Origin: Streptomyces beigongshangae
GTDB taxonomy: Bacteria > Actinomycetota > Actinomycetes > Streptomycetales > Streptomycetaceae
DNA length: 64,000 nucleotides
Assembly (NCBI RefSeq): GCF_019710745.1
Contig: NZ_JAHKJW010000024.1
Location: 35,566-99,565 of the forward strand
Direction of reading: 5' to 3'
The position numbers and the translations under genes were made by a program. A model generated the notes under the pieces. It was not told the DNA's origin. It saw nothing but the letters and a program-made list of their open reading frames with translations, and searched no databases. This document shows positions 32,600 to 41,450 of this stretch, piece after piece (within the stretch, counting starts at the first letter, position 1; the number at the start of each line of letters is the position of its first letter).

Positions 32600-33565
32600 A
32601 TGGTGCAAATCGGCTATACGATGATGACCGAGCAGGCCGGACCGCGTGAACTCGTACAGCACGTGGTGGCCGCCGAGAAGGCCGGGTTCGACTTCTCGGT
32701 CACCTCCGACCACTACTTCCCCTGGCTCGCGGAGCAGGGACACGCGCCCTACGCGTGGAGCGTCCTGGGCGCCGCCGCGCAGGCCACCTCCACGATCCCC
32801 CTCATGACGTACGTGACCTGTCCGACGACCCGTTACCACCCCGCGGTCGTCGCCCAGAAGGCCGCCACCCTGCAGTTGCTCGCGGAGGGCCGCTTCCGGC
32901 TCGGGCTCGGTTCCGGCGAGAACCTCAACGAGCACGTGGTGGGCGCCGGCTGGCCCGCGGCGCACGTACGCCTGGAGATGCTGGAAGAGGCTGTCGAGAT
33001 CATCCGCGCGCTCTTGGAGGGCGGGAACGTCAACCACCACGGCACGCACTTCGACGTGGAGAACGCCCGGCTCTTCGACCTGCCGGACGAGCCGCCGGCC
33101 ATCGGTGTCGCCGTCTCCGGCGAGCGCTCCTGCGCGCTGGCCGGCCGCCTCGCCGACCTGGTGATCGCCACCGAGCCGAAGGCCGAGCTGATCGACTCCT
33201 TCGACCGGCACGGCGGCAACGGCAAGCCCCGGGTGGGCCAGCTGCCCATCTGCTTCGACACCGACAAGGACGCCGCGGTGGCCCGGGCGCACGAGCAGTT
33301 CCGCTGGTCGCTCGGCGGCTGGCCGGTCAACTCCGAGCTCCCCGGCCCGGCGAGCTTCGACACGGCCACGCAGTACGTCCGTCCCGAGGACGTCGCCGAG
33401 GGCATCCCGTGCGGCGACGACGTCGACGCCGTCGTCGAGGCCGTCCGCCCCTACGCCGACGCGGGCTTCACCGAGGTCGCCCTGGTCCAGATCGGCGGCG
33501 ACCAGCAGTACCCCTTCCTGGACTGGGCCGAGAAGGAGCTGCTGCCCGCGCTCAGGGAGCTCTGA
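32600..33565 (+). CDS. LLM-class F420-dependent oxidoreductase (TIGR03557-like)
   Basis: A 321-residue luciferase-like TIM barrel. QIGYTMMTEQAGPRELVQHVVAAEKAGFDF at the N-terminus, TSDHYFPWLAEQGHAPYAWSVLGA and RFRLGLGSGENLNEHVVG match the F420-dependent glucose-6-phosphate-dehydrogenase-like subgroup. It probably transfers hydride to or from deazaflavin F420 on an unknown substrate. ATG 32600 follows GAGGAACAT. It is convergent with a VOC gene, with a large hairpin between them. Confidence 0.88.
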   Translation: MVQIGYTMMTEQAGPRELVQHVVAAEKAGFDFSVTSDHYFPWLAEQGHAPYAWSVLGAAAQATSTIPLMTYVTCPTTRYHPAVVAQKAATLQLLAEGRFRLGLGSGENLNEHVVGAGWPAAHVRLEMLEEAVEIIRALLEGGNVNHHGTHFDVENARLFDLPDEPPAIGVAVSGERSCALAGRLADLVIATEPKAELIDSFDRHGGNGKPRVGQLPICFDTDKDAAVARAHEQFRWSLGGWPVNSELPGPASFDTATQYVRPEDVAEGIPCGDDVDAVVEAVRPYADAGFTEVALVQIGGDQQYPFLDWAEKELLPALREL

Positions 33566-33578
33566 ACCCGGGGACCGG

Positions 33579-33631
33579 CCGGGGGCGGACGGCGGCTCCC
33601 GGCGGCCGCCCCGACCGGCGGCCGCCCCCGG
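33579..33631. terminator. Hairpin between convergent genes
   Basis: A 10-bp stem (CCGGGGGCGG and CCGCCCCCGG) closes a GC-rich loop that can itself fold, between the LLM and VOC genes. Confidence 0.65.
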
Positions 33632-33637
33632 GACCGC

Positions 33638-34024
33638 TCACGGCCGGTACCGCAGCGGATGGTCCGACGGCACCTCCACCACCGCGATCCGCGTCCCGTC
33701 CGGATCCGCGAGCCACATCTCGACGAGTCCCCACGGCTCCTTCACCGGCGGTCGGAGCACCTCGACCCCCGCGGCCACGAGCTCCTCGTACGCCGCTGTC
33801 ACGTCGGCCACCTGGAGCCACAGCCGGACGGCGGGGGAGGGCGGTTCCCCGCCGCGGCCCGAGACCTCCAGGAAACCGCCGCCCAGGAAGTAGACGGTGC
33901 CCCGCTCGGGGCCCGTACCGAACTCGCGGTAGACGGGCAGCCCCAGCTTCCCGCCGTAGAACTCGCGGGAACGCTCGGGGTCGGCGGGGCGGAGCAAGGT
34001 CCGGCTGCTCAATACATGCACCAT
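33638..34024 (-). CDS. VOC (glyoxalase/bleomycin-resistance) family protein
   Basis: A 128-residue single VOC module. The beta-alpha-beta-beta-beta halves are visible, with PADPERSREFYGGKLGL and LVEMWLADPDGTRIAVVEV. Potential metal ligands are the His of MVHVLSS and a C-terminal acid in VVEV. Members include glyoxalases, dioxygenases and antibiotic-binding proteins; no specific role is evident. Start ATG 34024. It is divergent from the GNAT gene, 71 bp away. Confidence 0.82.
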   Translation of the reverse strand: MVHVLSSRTLLRPADPERSREFYGGKLGLPVYREFGTGPERGTVYFLGGGFLEVSGRGGEPPSPAVRLWLQVADVTAAYEELVAAGVEVLRPPVKEPWGLVEMWLADPDGTRIAVVEVPSDHPLRYRP

Positions 34025-34095
34025 GTCTCCCGAGCCTAGGGGGAGCGTTACGCTCTCCGGTGCCCGAGCCGCGCCCGAGATCGGAGAACCGCCCC

Positions 34096-34635
34096 ATGCG
34101 CACCGCCCGCGACGGACTGACCTTCCGTGACGCCGTCGACGCAGACGTGGACGCCCTCGTCGCCCTGGTCGAGTCGGCGTACCGGGGAGATTCGAGCCGG
34201 GCCGGCTGGACCACCGAGGCGGACATCCTGGAAGGGCAGCGGACGGACCCGGAAGGCGTCCGCGCGGTCGTCAAGGCGCCCGACAGCCGGCTGCTGACGG
34301 TCGAGCGCGAGGGCACGCCGATCGCCTGCTGCCAGGTCGAACACCGCGGTACGTACGCCTACTTCGGCATGTTCGCGGTCAGTCCGGCCCTCCAGGGGGC
34401 GGGCCTCGGCAAGGTGATCATCGCCGAGGCCGAGCGACTGGCCCGTGAGACGTGGGGGGTCACGGAGATGCACATGACCGTGATCTCCGTGCGCGAGGAC
34501 CTCATCGCCTGGTACGAGCGGCGCGGCTACCGCCGTACGGGAGAGACGACCCCCTTCCCGTACGGCGACGAGCGGTTCGGCATCCCGCTCCGCGAGGACC
34601 TGCGGTTCGAGCTCCTGGTGAAGCCGCTCGCATAA
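34096..34635 (+). CDS. GNAT family N-acetyltransferase
   Basis: A 179-residue acyl-CoA-dependent acetyltransferase. Motif A is FAVSPALQGAGLGKVIIAEAERLA (acetyl-CoA pyrophosphate loop Q-x-x-G-x-G), motif B MTVISVREDLIAWYERRGYRRTGE. The acceptor is unknown. ATG 34096 follows GGAGAACC. It is convergent with the GDPD gene; the short intergenic space carries a direct repeat of CGCCGTGTCGTCAC-type sequence. Confidence 0.88.
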   Translation: MRTARDGLTFRDAVDADVDALVALVESAYRGDSSRAGWTTEADILEGQRTDPEGVRAVVKAPDSRLLTVEREGTPIACCQVEHRGTYAYFGMFAVSPALQGAGLGKVIIAEAERLARETWGVTEMHMTVISVREDLIAWYERRGYRRTGETTPFPYGDERFGIPLREDLRFELLVKPLA

Positions 34636-34667
34636 TCGTTACGCCGTGTCGTCACACCGCCGTGTCG

Positions 34668-35351
34668 TCACGCCGTGAAGCGGCCGGTGCGTTTGATCTC
34701 GGGGTAGTCGGTGGTCGCGCCGTCCAGCTCCAGCGCGCGCACCAGCCGCAGCTGGTCCTGGGTGTTCACGACCCAGCCGATGATCCGCAGGTCCGCCTTG
34801 CGCGCCCGCTCGACGATCTCCAGGGTCAGCCGCCGGATGTTGAGCACGAGACAGGCGGCACCGGCCGAGGTCGCCCGCTCCACGACGTCGGTGCCGTAGC
34901 GGCTCGCCACCAGTGCCGTGCGGACGCCGGGCACGAGCCGCGCGATCTCGGCGATCGCCCCGTCGTGGAAGGACAGGACCTCGACCCGGCCGACCAGGTC
35001 GCGCCGGTTCATGACCTCGGCCAGTGCCCGGGCCGCGGCCACGTCCTTGATCTCGGCCTGGAGCGGGGCCGTGACGGCGTCCAGGACCTCCTCGAACACC
35101 GGGACGCGCTCGCCGCGTCCCGCGTCCAGCGTGCGCAGCTCGGCCAGGGTCTTCTCGGCGATCGGCCCCGACCCGTCGGTCGTACGGTCCACGTCGGCGT
35201 CGTGCATGACGACGAGCGCGCCGTCCTTGCTCAGGTGCAGGTCCAGCTCGATCAGGTCGAGACCCGCCTGCTGGGCGGCGATGAAGGAACGAAGGGTGTT
35301 CTCGGGTTCGACACCCATGATCCCGCGGTGACCGATGGTGAGGAAGTTCAA
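34668..35351 (-). CDS. Glycerophosphodiester phosphodiesterase
   Basis: A 227-residue GDPD TIM barrel that releases glycerol-3-phosphate from deacylated phospholipids. Key residues are visible: GHRGIMGVEPENTLRSF (HR and E-x-E-N), ELDLHLSKDGALVVMHD (metal Glu/Asp and second His) and LQAEIKD. No signal peptide, so it is cytosolic. The start appears to be TTG 35351 with GGAG seven bases before it, which is a rare start codon here. Confidence 0.9.
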   Translation of the reverse strand: MNFLTIGHRGIMGVEPENTLRSFIAAQQAGLDLIELDLHLSKDGALVVMHDADVDRTTDGSGPIAEKTLAELRTLDAGRGERVPVFEEVLDAVTAPLQAEIKDVAAARALAEVMNRRDLVGRVEVLSFHDGAIAEIARLVPGVRTALVASRYGTDVVERATSAGAACLVLNIRRLTLEIVERARKADLRIIGWVVNTQDQLRLVRALELDGATTDYPEIKRTGRFTA

Positions 35352-35639
35352 GGGGTGACTCCGCTTCCGTCGACGGCGGCTCGGCTGCCGCGCTGCGGTC
35401 CCGTGCCCACGCGGCCAGGCCGCAGCCTAGTGGTCCCGCCGGACGGCGCACCCGCTCCGGTGGCGGGGAAGCGCCCCTGCCCGCCCCGCCCGTGAGCCCC
35501 GGCGCGCCCTTTTCGCCTCACTCCCGCGTGGGCGAGTCCTCAGCGGGTTGACAGGACCCCGGAGCCGAGCCGGCCGAACCTCGGAAGCTCCCCGGCGGGC
35601 AAGTGAAGTATTCGCCCTCCGGATGTTTCACAGGAAAAA

Positions 35640-35719
35640 CAACTGCGAAGTTGCTGGCGGGCAGGATAATCTCTCGCAGCTCCACTTGTGGCGAAGACTC
35701 TCGGACACATACGGTGTCC
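35640..35719 (+). promoter_or_regulatory. Cluster of palindromes upstream of the DUF6421 operon
   Basis: CAACT-GCGA-AGTTG (35640-35653), CCAC-TT-GTGG (35682-35691) and GGACAC-ATACG-GTGTCC (35703-35719) precede the operon start at 35751. A possible -10 box GATAAT lies at 35665-35670. Several regulators, or one with degenerate sites, may act here. Confidence 0.5.
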
Positions 35720-35750
35720 ATACGCGAGGTTCTCCCGTGGAGGATGGGTC

Positions 35751-37148
35751 ATGACGGAAATTCTTGTGCAAGTGGGCGCGGAGGAGCGGATTCCTCCCCG
35801 GAGCAGGGTAGTGAGCCACCCGGCCTGGCCCGTGCTCAAGGATGCCGTGGAGCGGATCCGGCCATGGCAGTCCAAGGACGGGTCGATCGACTTCGAGGCC
35901 GAGACCGCCCCCGACCCCTCCGACGTGGACCTGGCCGTGCGCCACGTCATGGACGCCGTCCAGGAGCTGTCGCCGCTCCTCCCGCACGACGCGGAGTACC
36001 ACGCGGCGCTCGTCGAGGACCTCCGGCGCTGGGCCGACGGCGGCTTCCGGGTGCCCGACTTCCTCGACTCGCTGCTGGCCTTCCGGCCCGCGGCGCACCG
36101 CGAGGACGGCCTCGAACACCTCGTCCTCTTCCCGATGTACACGCAGAACGGCAACCCGGACCGCAACTTCGAGGCGGTCGTGCTGCGCATGGTCTGGCCC
36201 GACTGGCTGGCCGAGCTGGAGCGCACCCGCTACGACAACCCGCTCTTCTGCGGCATCACCTTCGTGGACTTCACGGCCGGTTACGACACCAACTCGGCCG
36301 TCCTCTTCCCGGAGACCATCGCCGTGCGCGAGGCCCCGGAGCGGTTCAGCTGGGGCGGCATCTTCTGCGACCGCGAGGCCGCACGCTTCCGCAGGGTCAC
36401 CGAGGCCGCCGTCGACACGCTCGGCCTCGAACTGCCCGACGACATCCGGGAGATGGTCGGCGACCAGGCACGCTGCGAGCAGGCGTTCGTCCTGTGGGAC
36501 ATGGTCCACGACCGCACCCACAGCCACGGCGACCTGCCCTTCGACCCCTTCATGATCAAGCAGCGCCAGCCGTTCTGGATGTACGGCCTGGAGGAGCTGC
36601 GCTGCGACCTCACCGCCTTCAAGGAGGCCGTGCGCCTGGAGGCCGACGGCGTCCCGCAGGGCCGTGACGTCCAGTACGCGGTGCTGTTCGACCGCATGTT
36701 CCGCTTCCCGGTGACCGGCGACCGCGTCCGCAACTACGACGGCCTCGGCGGCCAGCTGCTCTTCGCCTACCTGCACAAGCACGACGTCGTCCGCTGGACC
36801 GACAACAGGCTGTCCATCGACTGGCAGCGCGCCCCGCAGGTCACCAACCAGCTGTGCGCCGAGATCGAGAAGCTGTACCGCGACGGCATCGACCGCCCGA
36901 AACTGGTCCACTGGTTCGCCGCCTACGACCTGGTGTCCCGCTACCTCGCGCCGCACCCCGGCTCCCGCTGGGCCAAGGGCCCCGACGCCCTCGACCTGAC
37001 GCTGCCGCCGCGGAAACTGGTGGACGACGTGCTTCCGGACGAGTTTCCCCTGAGCATGTTCTATGAGGCGCTTGCCAAGAAGCTGAAGAACGTGATCGCC
37101 TCGACCCGGGGCATCACGGCGGCGAGCGCCGAGCGGGTGGCCGCGTGA
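35751..37148 (+). CDS. DUF6421-like conserved protein
   Basis: A 465-residue soluble protein of a conserved streptomycete family I recall as DUF6421, with no known function. It is rich in aromatic and acidic residues. Notable blocks are FPMYTQNGNPDRNFEAVVLRM, GYDTNSAVLFPET and MVHDRTHSHGDLPFDPF, the last with three closely spaced histidines and aspartates that could bind a metal. ATG 35751 has GGAGGA six bases upstream. It is the first gene of a three-gene unit with an SDR and a threonine aldolase, all within 50 bp or overlapping, so a joint metabolic role is inferred. Confidence 0.72.
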   Translation: MTEILVQVGAEERIPPRSRVVSHPAWPVLKDAVERIRPWQSKDGSIDFEAETAPDPSDVDLAVRHVMDAVQELSPLLPHDAEYHAALVEDLRRWADGGFRVPDFLDSLLAFRPAAHREDGLEHLVLFPMYTQNGNPDRNFEAVVLRMVWPDWLAELERTRYDNPLFCGITFVDFTAGYDTNSAVLFPETIAVREAPERFSWGGIFCDREAARFRRVTEAAVDTLGLELPDDIREMVGDQARCEQAFVLWDMVHDRTHSHGDLPFDPFMIKQRQPFWMYGLEELRCDLTAFKEAVRLEADGVPQGRDVQYAVLFDRMFRFPVTGDRVRNYDGLGGQLLFAYLHKHDVVRWTDNRLSIDWQRAPQVTNQLCAEIEKLYRDGIDRPKLVHWFAAYDLVSRYLAPHPGSRWAKGPDALDLTLPPRKLVDDVLPDEFPLSMFYEALAKKLKNVIASTRGITAASAERVAA

Positions 37149-37186
37149 GCGACCGCGTCCGGAACACTGCTCAGGAGGCGAGGACC

Positions 37187-37951
37187 ATGGGGAACGGGAA
37201 CGGCGGGGCACTGGGCGGAGCGGTGATCGCGGTGGCCGGCGCGGGCGGGCCCGTGGGCAGGGCGACCCTGCTGCGGCTGGCCGAGGCGGGCGCCGTGGTG
37301 GTCGGCTCCGACAACGATCCGGAGCGGCTGGCCGAGGCGGTGGACGCGGCCCGCTACGCCCACGGCGGCGCCACCGTCGTCGGTGACACGGTGGACCTGC
37401 TCGACCGGGAGTCGGCCAGGGAGTGGGCCGGCCGCGTCGAGAAGGACTTCGGGCGCGTCGACGGCCTGGTCCACCTCGTCGGCGGCTGGCGCGGCAGCGA
37501 GACCTTCACCAAGACCAGTCTCGACGACTGGGACCTCCTGGAGATGCTGCTCATCCGCACCGTGCAGCACACCTCCCTCGCCTTCCACGAGGCACTGCAG
37601 CGCAGCGACCGCGGCCGGTACGTCCTGATCAGCGCCGCGGGCGCGACCAGGCCCACCGCGGGCAACGCCGCGTACGCGGCCGCCAAGGCCGCCGCCGAGG
37701 CGTGGACGCTGGCCATGGCCGACTACTTCCGCAAGGCGGGGAAGTCGGAGGGGGCCGAAGGCCCGACGTCCGCGGCCGCCATTCTCGTCGTGAAGGCACT
37801 GGTGCACGACGCGATGCGCGCCGAGCGCCCGAACGCGAAGTTCGCGGGCTTCACGGACGTCAAGGACCTGGCCGAGGCCATCGTCGGCGTCTGGGAGCAG
37901 CCCGCCCCCGAAGTGAACGGAAAGCGTCTGTGGCTGACCGAGAAGCCCTGA
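37187..37951 (+). CDS. SDR family oxidoreductase
   Basis: A 254-residue short-chain dehydrogenase. The dinucleotide loop is slightly unusual, VAGAGGPVGRATL (residues ~16-28), and the catalytic pair sits in NAAYAAAKAAAEAW (Tyr-x-x-x-Lys) after LISAAGA. The preferred start is ATG 37187 behind AGGAGGCGAGG; a GTG at 37145 overlapping the DUF6421 stop is a possible alternative. It is the middle gene of the DUF6421/threonine aldolase operon. Its end overlaps the aldolase by 22 bp. Confidence 0.88.
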   Translation: MGNGNGGALGGAVIAVAGAGGPVGRATLLRLAEAGAVVVGSDNDPERLAEAVDAARYAHGGATVVGDTVDLLDRESAREWAGRVEKDFGRVDGLVHLVGGWRGSETFTKTSLDDWDLLEMLLIRTVQHTSLAFHEALQRSDRGRYVLISAAGATRPTAGNAAYAAAKAAAEAWTLAMADYFRKAGKSEGAEGPTSAAAILVVKALVHDAMRAERPNAKFAGFTDVKDLAEAIVGVWEQPAPEVNGKRLWLTEKP

Positions 37952-39018
37952 ACCCGCCGAGGACGGACGCCCGGCGGCGCCATGACCCGCGGGTGCGCGG
38001 TTTCGCCAGCGACAACTACGCGGGTGCCCACCCCGAGGTGCTCGCCGCCCTGGCGCTGGCCAACGGCGGGCACCAGATCGCGTACGGCGAGGACGACTAC
38101 ACCGGACACCTCCAGCAGGTGATGCGCGGGCACTTCGGTGCGGGCGCCGAGGCGTTCCCCGTCTTCAACGGCACGGGTGCCAACGTCGTGGCCCTGCAGG
38201 CGCTCACCGACCGCTGGGGCGCGGTGATCTGCGCGGAGAGCGCGCACATCCACGTCGACGAGGGCGGCGCCCCCGAGCGCATGGGCGGACTCAAACTGCT
38301 CACCGTGCCCACGCCCGACGGAAAGCTGACGCCCGAGCTGATCGACCGGCAGGCGTACGGCTGGGACGACGAGCACCGGGCGATGCCCCAGGTCGTGTCG
38401 ATCACCCAGAACACCGAACTGGGCACGGTCTACACGCCCGACGAGGTCCGCGCGATCTGCGACCACGCCCACGGGCACGGTATGAAGGTGCACCTCGACG
38501 GCGCCCGGATGGCCAACGCGGCCGCCTCCCTGGACGTACCGATGCGGGCGTTCACCAACGCGGCCGGCGTGGACGTCCTGTCCTTCGGCGGCACGAAGAA
38601 CGGTGCGCTGTTCGGCGAGGCCGTCGTCGTCCTGAACAGGGACGCCGTCAGCCACCTGAAGCACCTGCGCAAGCTGTCGATGCAGCTCGCCTCGAAGATG
38701 CGCTTCGTCTCGGTGCAGCTGGAGGCCCTGCTCGCCAAGGACCTGTGGCTGCGCAACGCCCGCCACGCCAACGAGATGGCCCAGCGCCTCGCCGAGGGCG
38801 TGCGCGCGGTGCACGGCGTCGAGATCCTGCACCCGGTGCAGGCCAACGCGGTCTTCGCCCGGCTGCCCCGCGACGTGAGCGAGCGCCTGCAGAAGCGGTA
38901 CCGCTTCTACTTCTGGGACGAGGCCGCGGGGGACGTCCGCTGGATGTGCTCCTTCGACACGACCGAGGACGACGTCGACGGCTTCGTGGCGGCGCTCAAG
39001 GAGGAGATGGCCCACTGA
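37930..39018 (+). CDS. Threonine-aldolase-like PLP enzyme
   Basis: A 362-residue fold-type I PLP enzyme of the low-specificity threonine aldolase/GntG class, which cleaves beta-hydroxy amino acids to glycine and an aldehyde. Motifs are FASDNYAGAHPEVL, AHIHVDEGGAPERMGG, VHLDGARMANAAASL and the PLP Lys in SFGGTKNGALFGEA. GTG 37930 lies inside the SDR gene (22-bp overlap) behind GGAAAG, so it is translationally coupled. With the SDR and DUF6421 protein it may process a hydroxy amino acid. Confidence 0.9.
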   Translation: MADREALNPPRTDARRRHDPRVRGFASDNYAGAHPEVLAALALANGGHQIAYGEDDYTGHLQQVMRGHFGAGAEAFPVFNGTGANVVALQALTDRWGAVICAESAHIHVDEGGAPERMGGLKLLTVPTPDGKLTPELIDRQAYGWDDEHRAMPQVVSITQNTELGTVYTPDEVRAICDHAHGHGMKVHLDGARMANAAASLDVPMRAFTNAAGVDVLSFGGTKNGALFGEAVVVLNRDAVSHLKHLRKLSMQLASKMRFVSVQLEALLAKDLWLRNARHANEMAQRLAEGVRAVHGVEILHPVQANAVFARLPRDVSERLQKRYRFYFWDEAAGDVRWMCSFDTTEDDVDGFVAALKEEMAH

Positions 39019-39086
39019 CGGCCCGGATCGCGGGCGGGCACGGTTCCTTCCACGCGCCCGGCCCGGGCCGCCCCGTCCGGTGCGGC

Positions 39087-39815
39087 TCAGCGGGCCTCGG
39101 CGGCCTTCACCTCTTCGGGGGTGGGGGCCGTCCCGCCGAGGTGTGCCGGCATCCACCAGGTGTCGTCCGGGCCCTTGGGGTGTACGGGGTAGGCGCGCTG
39201 CGCGGCTTCCAGGAGCTCCTGCACGCGCTCGCGCACCTGCCGGGTGACCGCGCCCGCGTACTTGTCGGGGGAGGCGTCGATCGTCTCGCCGACGCGGATG
39301 GTGATCGGGGTGTGGCTGCGTCTGAAGTTCTTCGCGTGGCCCTTGGTCCACAGCCGCTGCGTACCCCACAGGGCCATCGGGATCAGCGGGACGCCCGCCT
39401 CCTGGGCCATGCGCGCGGCGCCCGACTTGAAGCTCTTCAGCGTGAACGACTGGGAGATCGTGGCCTCGGGGAAGACCCCGACGATCTCGCCGGAGCGCAG
39501 CGACTCCAGTGCGTGCGCGTACGCCGTCTCGCCCTGCTTGCGGTCCACGGGGATGTGCTTCATGTTGCGCATCAGGGGACCGGAGACCTTGTGCCGGAAC
39601 ACCGACTCCTTCGCCATGAAGCGGACCAGGCGCTTCTGGGGCAGGGCGGCGAGACCGTCGAAGATGAAGTCGAGATAGCTGATGTGGTTGCTCACCAGCA
39701 CGGCACCGCCCGTGCGCGGGATGTTCTCCGAACCCTTCAGGTCGATCTTCAGGTCCCAGGCCTTGAACAACGTCCGGGCGAGACCGATGACGGGACGGTA
39801 GACAAGCTCAGCCAT
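39087..39815 (-). CDS. 1-acyl-sn-glycerol-3-phosphate acyltransferase family protein
   Basis: A 242-residue PlsC-type acyltransferase. The catalytic NHISYLDF (H-x4-D) is near residue 43, MKHIPVDRKQGE is block II, FPEATIS block III and VPLIPMALWG block IV. It acylates lysophosphatidate or a related lysolipid at the membrane. Start ATG 39815. Overlapping TACG/CGTA palindromes upstream suggest lipid-responsive control. Confidence 0.92.
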   Translation of the reverse strand: MAELVYRPVIGLARTLFKAWDLKIDLKGSENIPRTGGAVLVSNHISYLDFIFDGLAALPQKRLVRFMAKESVFRHKVSGPLMRNMKHIPVDRKQGETAYAHALESLRSGEIVGVFPEATISQSFTLKSFKSGAARMAQEAGVPLIPMALWGTQRLWTKGHAKNFRRSHTPITIRVGETIDASPDKYAGAVTRQVRERVQELLEAAQRAYPVHPKGPDDTWWMPAHLGGTAPTPEEVKAAEAR

Positions 39816-39870
39816 GAACGGCGTGGACCCTTCTCTGTTCTGCCTGGGGAGGGGCTCCCCGCGGGGAACT

Positions 39871-39891
39871 TACGCTGCCGTAGGTTTACGG
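39871..39891 (-). promoter_or_regulatory. Overlapping palindromes upstream of acyltransferase
   Basis: TACG-CTGC-CGTA (39871-39882) overlaps CCGTA-GGTT-TACGG (39878-39891). They lie about 60-75 bp before the acyltransferase start, a fitting place for a TetR-type lipid-responsive repressor. Confidence 0.5.
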
Positions 39892-40189
39892 CGTTGCGCA
39901 GATCGTGCCCGAAGAACGGACGAGTGACCAGCCCTGGCGCCATGGATCGGCGAGATCCTCGTCACGTCATCCATTGATCCACCTCGGCGTTTTACGTCTT
40001 TTTTGCTCCACACGAGCCCCGCCCGCCGTACGGGCGGGTGCGTCCCGTGACCGGCGCAGTACCCGGGCACCGGGGTGGAGGACACGGCCGGGCACTGCCG
40101 ATGCCCGACCGGTACGGCCGCCGGGAATCTTTGCGGGCCCGTGGACGCTGGAGCAGGGGAGGACCGGTGTCGGAGCGGGGAGGGTCGCG

Positions 40190-40525
40190 GTGCGCGGGCG
40201 GGACGGCGGAAGACGGCTGGATGCGGCCGAACTGGGGGCGGACCTCGGTGAGCGGGCCACCCTCGTCCAGTTCTCCAGTGCCTTCTGCGCACCCTGCAGG
40301 GCCACCCGCAGGGTGCTCCGCGAGGTGGCCGGGATGGTCCCGGGCGTACGGCACGTCGAGATCGACGCCGAGGACCGGCTCGCCCTCGTGCGCGAGCTCG
40401 GCATCCTGAAGACCCCGACCGTCCTCGTCCTCGACGCCGGGGGACACGTCGTGCGCCGCGCGACCGGGCAGCCGCGCAGGGCGGACGTGATCGCCGCGCT
40501 CGGCGAAGCGGTCGGCACCCCCTGA
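40190..40525 (+). CDS. Thioredoxin-family protein
   Basis: A 111-residue thioredoxin-fold protein with the active site FCAPC (residues ~34-38) in FSSAFCAPCRATRRVL, the cis-Pro in ILKTPTVLVLD and a glycine-rich last strand. CAPC replaces the usual CGPC, which shifts redox potential. GTG 40190 with GGGGAGGG six to seven bases upstream is chosen; the reading frame is open further upstream but without a better site. No partner reductase is adjacent. It is a cytosolic disulfide reductase by inference. Confidence 0.83.
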   Translation: MRGRDGGRRLDAAELGADLGERATLVQFSSAFCAPCRATRRVLREVAGMVPGVRHVEIDAEDRLALVRELGILKTPTVLVLDAGGHVVRRATGQPRRADVIAALGEAVGTP

Positions 40526-40805
40526 CCGACGAGACCGGAGGCCACGGTGACGCTTCTCCCAGATGCCGGGACGCACTTGACTGCATCAACCACCCGTCGT
40601 CAGCCTGGCCGTATGTCCATGGAACTCCTCTTCCCCGGGCTCTCCGGGTTCTTCGGGCTCTCCGGGCCCTTTGCGCCCCCGGTGCCCGCCGGGCGTGACC
40701 GCACGCGTGCCTCCGCGGTCGTCCGCGGCGCGGGCGGCGGGCGCTGTCCGGGGTGCTGAACAGCTCAGGCCCCCCGCTCCCGGACGCGCGCAGAAGGACG
40801 ATTCC
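40526..40805. other. Intergenic region with imperfect repeat
   Basis: This 280-bp stretch lies between the thioredoxin and flavin reductase genes. TTGACT at about 40577-40582 could be a -35 element. GGGCTCTCCGGG occurs twice about 20 bp apart near 40640-40670. No convincing gene is seen. Confidence 0.45.
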
Positions 40806-41315
40806 ATGACGGCCACACCCGATCTCCGTACCGCCCGGCCCGCCTCCGCCGAACTGCTCCGCTCCGTCTTCCGGCGGCACGCGGCCGGTGTCGCCGTGAT
40901 CACCGCACGGGACGACGAGGGTCCCGTCGGCTTCACCGCCACCTCGCTCGCCTCCGTGTCCGCCGAGCCTCCGATGATCTCCTTCGGGATCGGTACCGGT
41001 GCCTCCAGCTGGCCCGCGGTCTCGCGGACGGACCACGTCGGCGTCCATGTGCTCGGCGAGCACCAGCAGGACCTGGCCGCCACCTTCGCCCGCAGCGGCG
41101 CCGACCGCTTCGGCAGGCCCACCGCCTGGCGGGAGGGTCCCGAGGGGGTGCCCGTGCTGGGCGGTGTCCTCGCCTGGCTGGTGTGCCGGATCGTGGCCCG
41201 TGTCCCCGCGGGCGACCACCGCGTCGTGCTGGCCGAGGTGGTCCTCGGGGACCCCGCCGGGGCCGGCCGTCCCCTCCTCTACCACCAGGGACGGTTCAGC
41301 GGTCTGCGGGAGTGA
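40806..41315 (+). CDS. Flavin reductase family protein
   Basis: A 169-residue split-barrel flavoprotein. HAAGVAVITARDDEGPVGFTATSLASVSAEPPMISFGIG is the flavin-binding half, and ADRFGRP plus YHQGRFSGL are the C-terminal signature of flavin reductases that supply FMNH2 to monooxygenases. No partner monooxygenase is next to it; the following genes encode the electron-transfer flavoprotein. ATG 40806 has AGAAGGA upstream. Confidence 0.9.
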   Translation: MTATPDLRTARPASAELLRSVFRRHAAGVAVITARDDEGPVGFTATSLASVSAEPPMISFGIGTGASSWPAVSRTDHVGVHVLGEHQQDLAATFARSGADRFGRPTAWREGPEGVPVLGGVLAWLVCRIVARVPAGDHRVVLAEVVLGDPAGAGRPLLYHQGRFSGLRE

Positions 41316-41450
41316 TCCCGCCGGGCGGCCCGTGTGCCGGCGCGGCCGTCCCACCCGCGGGCGGGACAGGTTCCGATTACGCTGCGTTGCGAAGGTCACA
41401 GTTCAAAGCGCTTGCTTAGAGGGAATGACCTGCGGGAGCGTAGGAGTGCG

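Noticed and set aside
40547..40759. 70-residue frame before the flavin reductase gene
   Set aside because: Composition is Gly/Pro repetitive (two GLSG units) and no family is recognised; treated as leader region.
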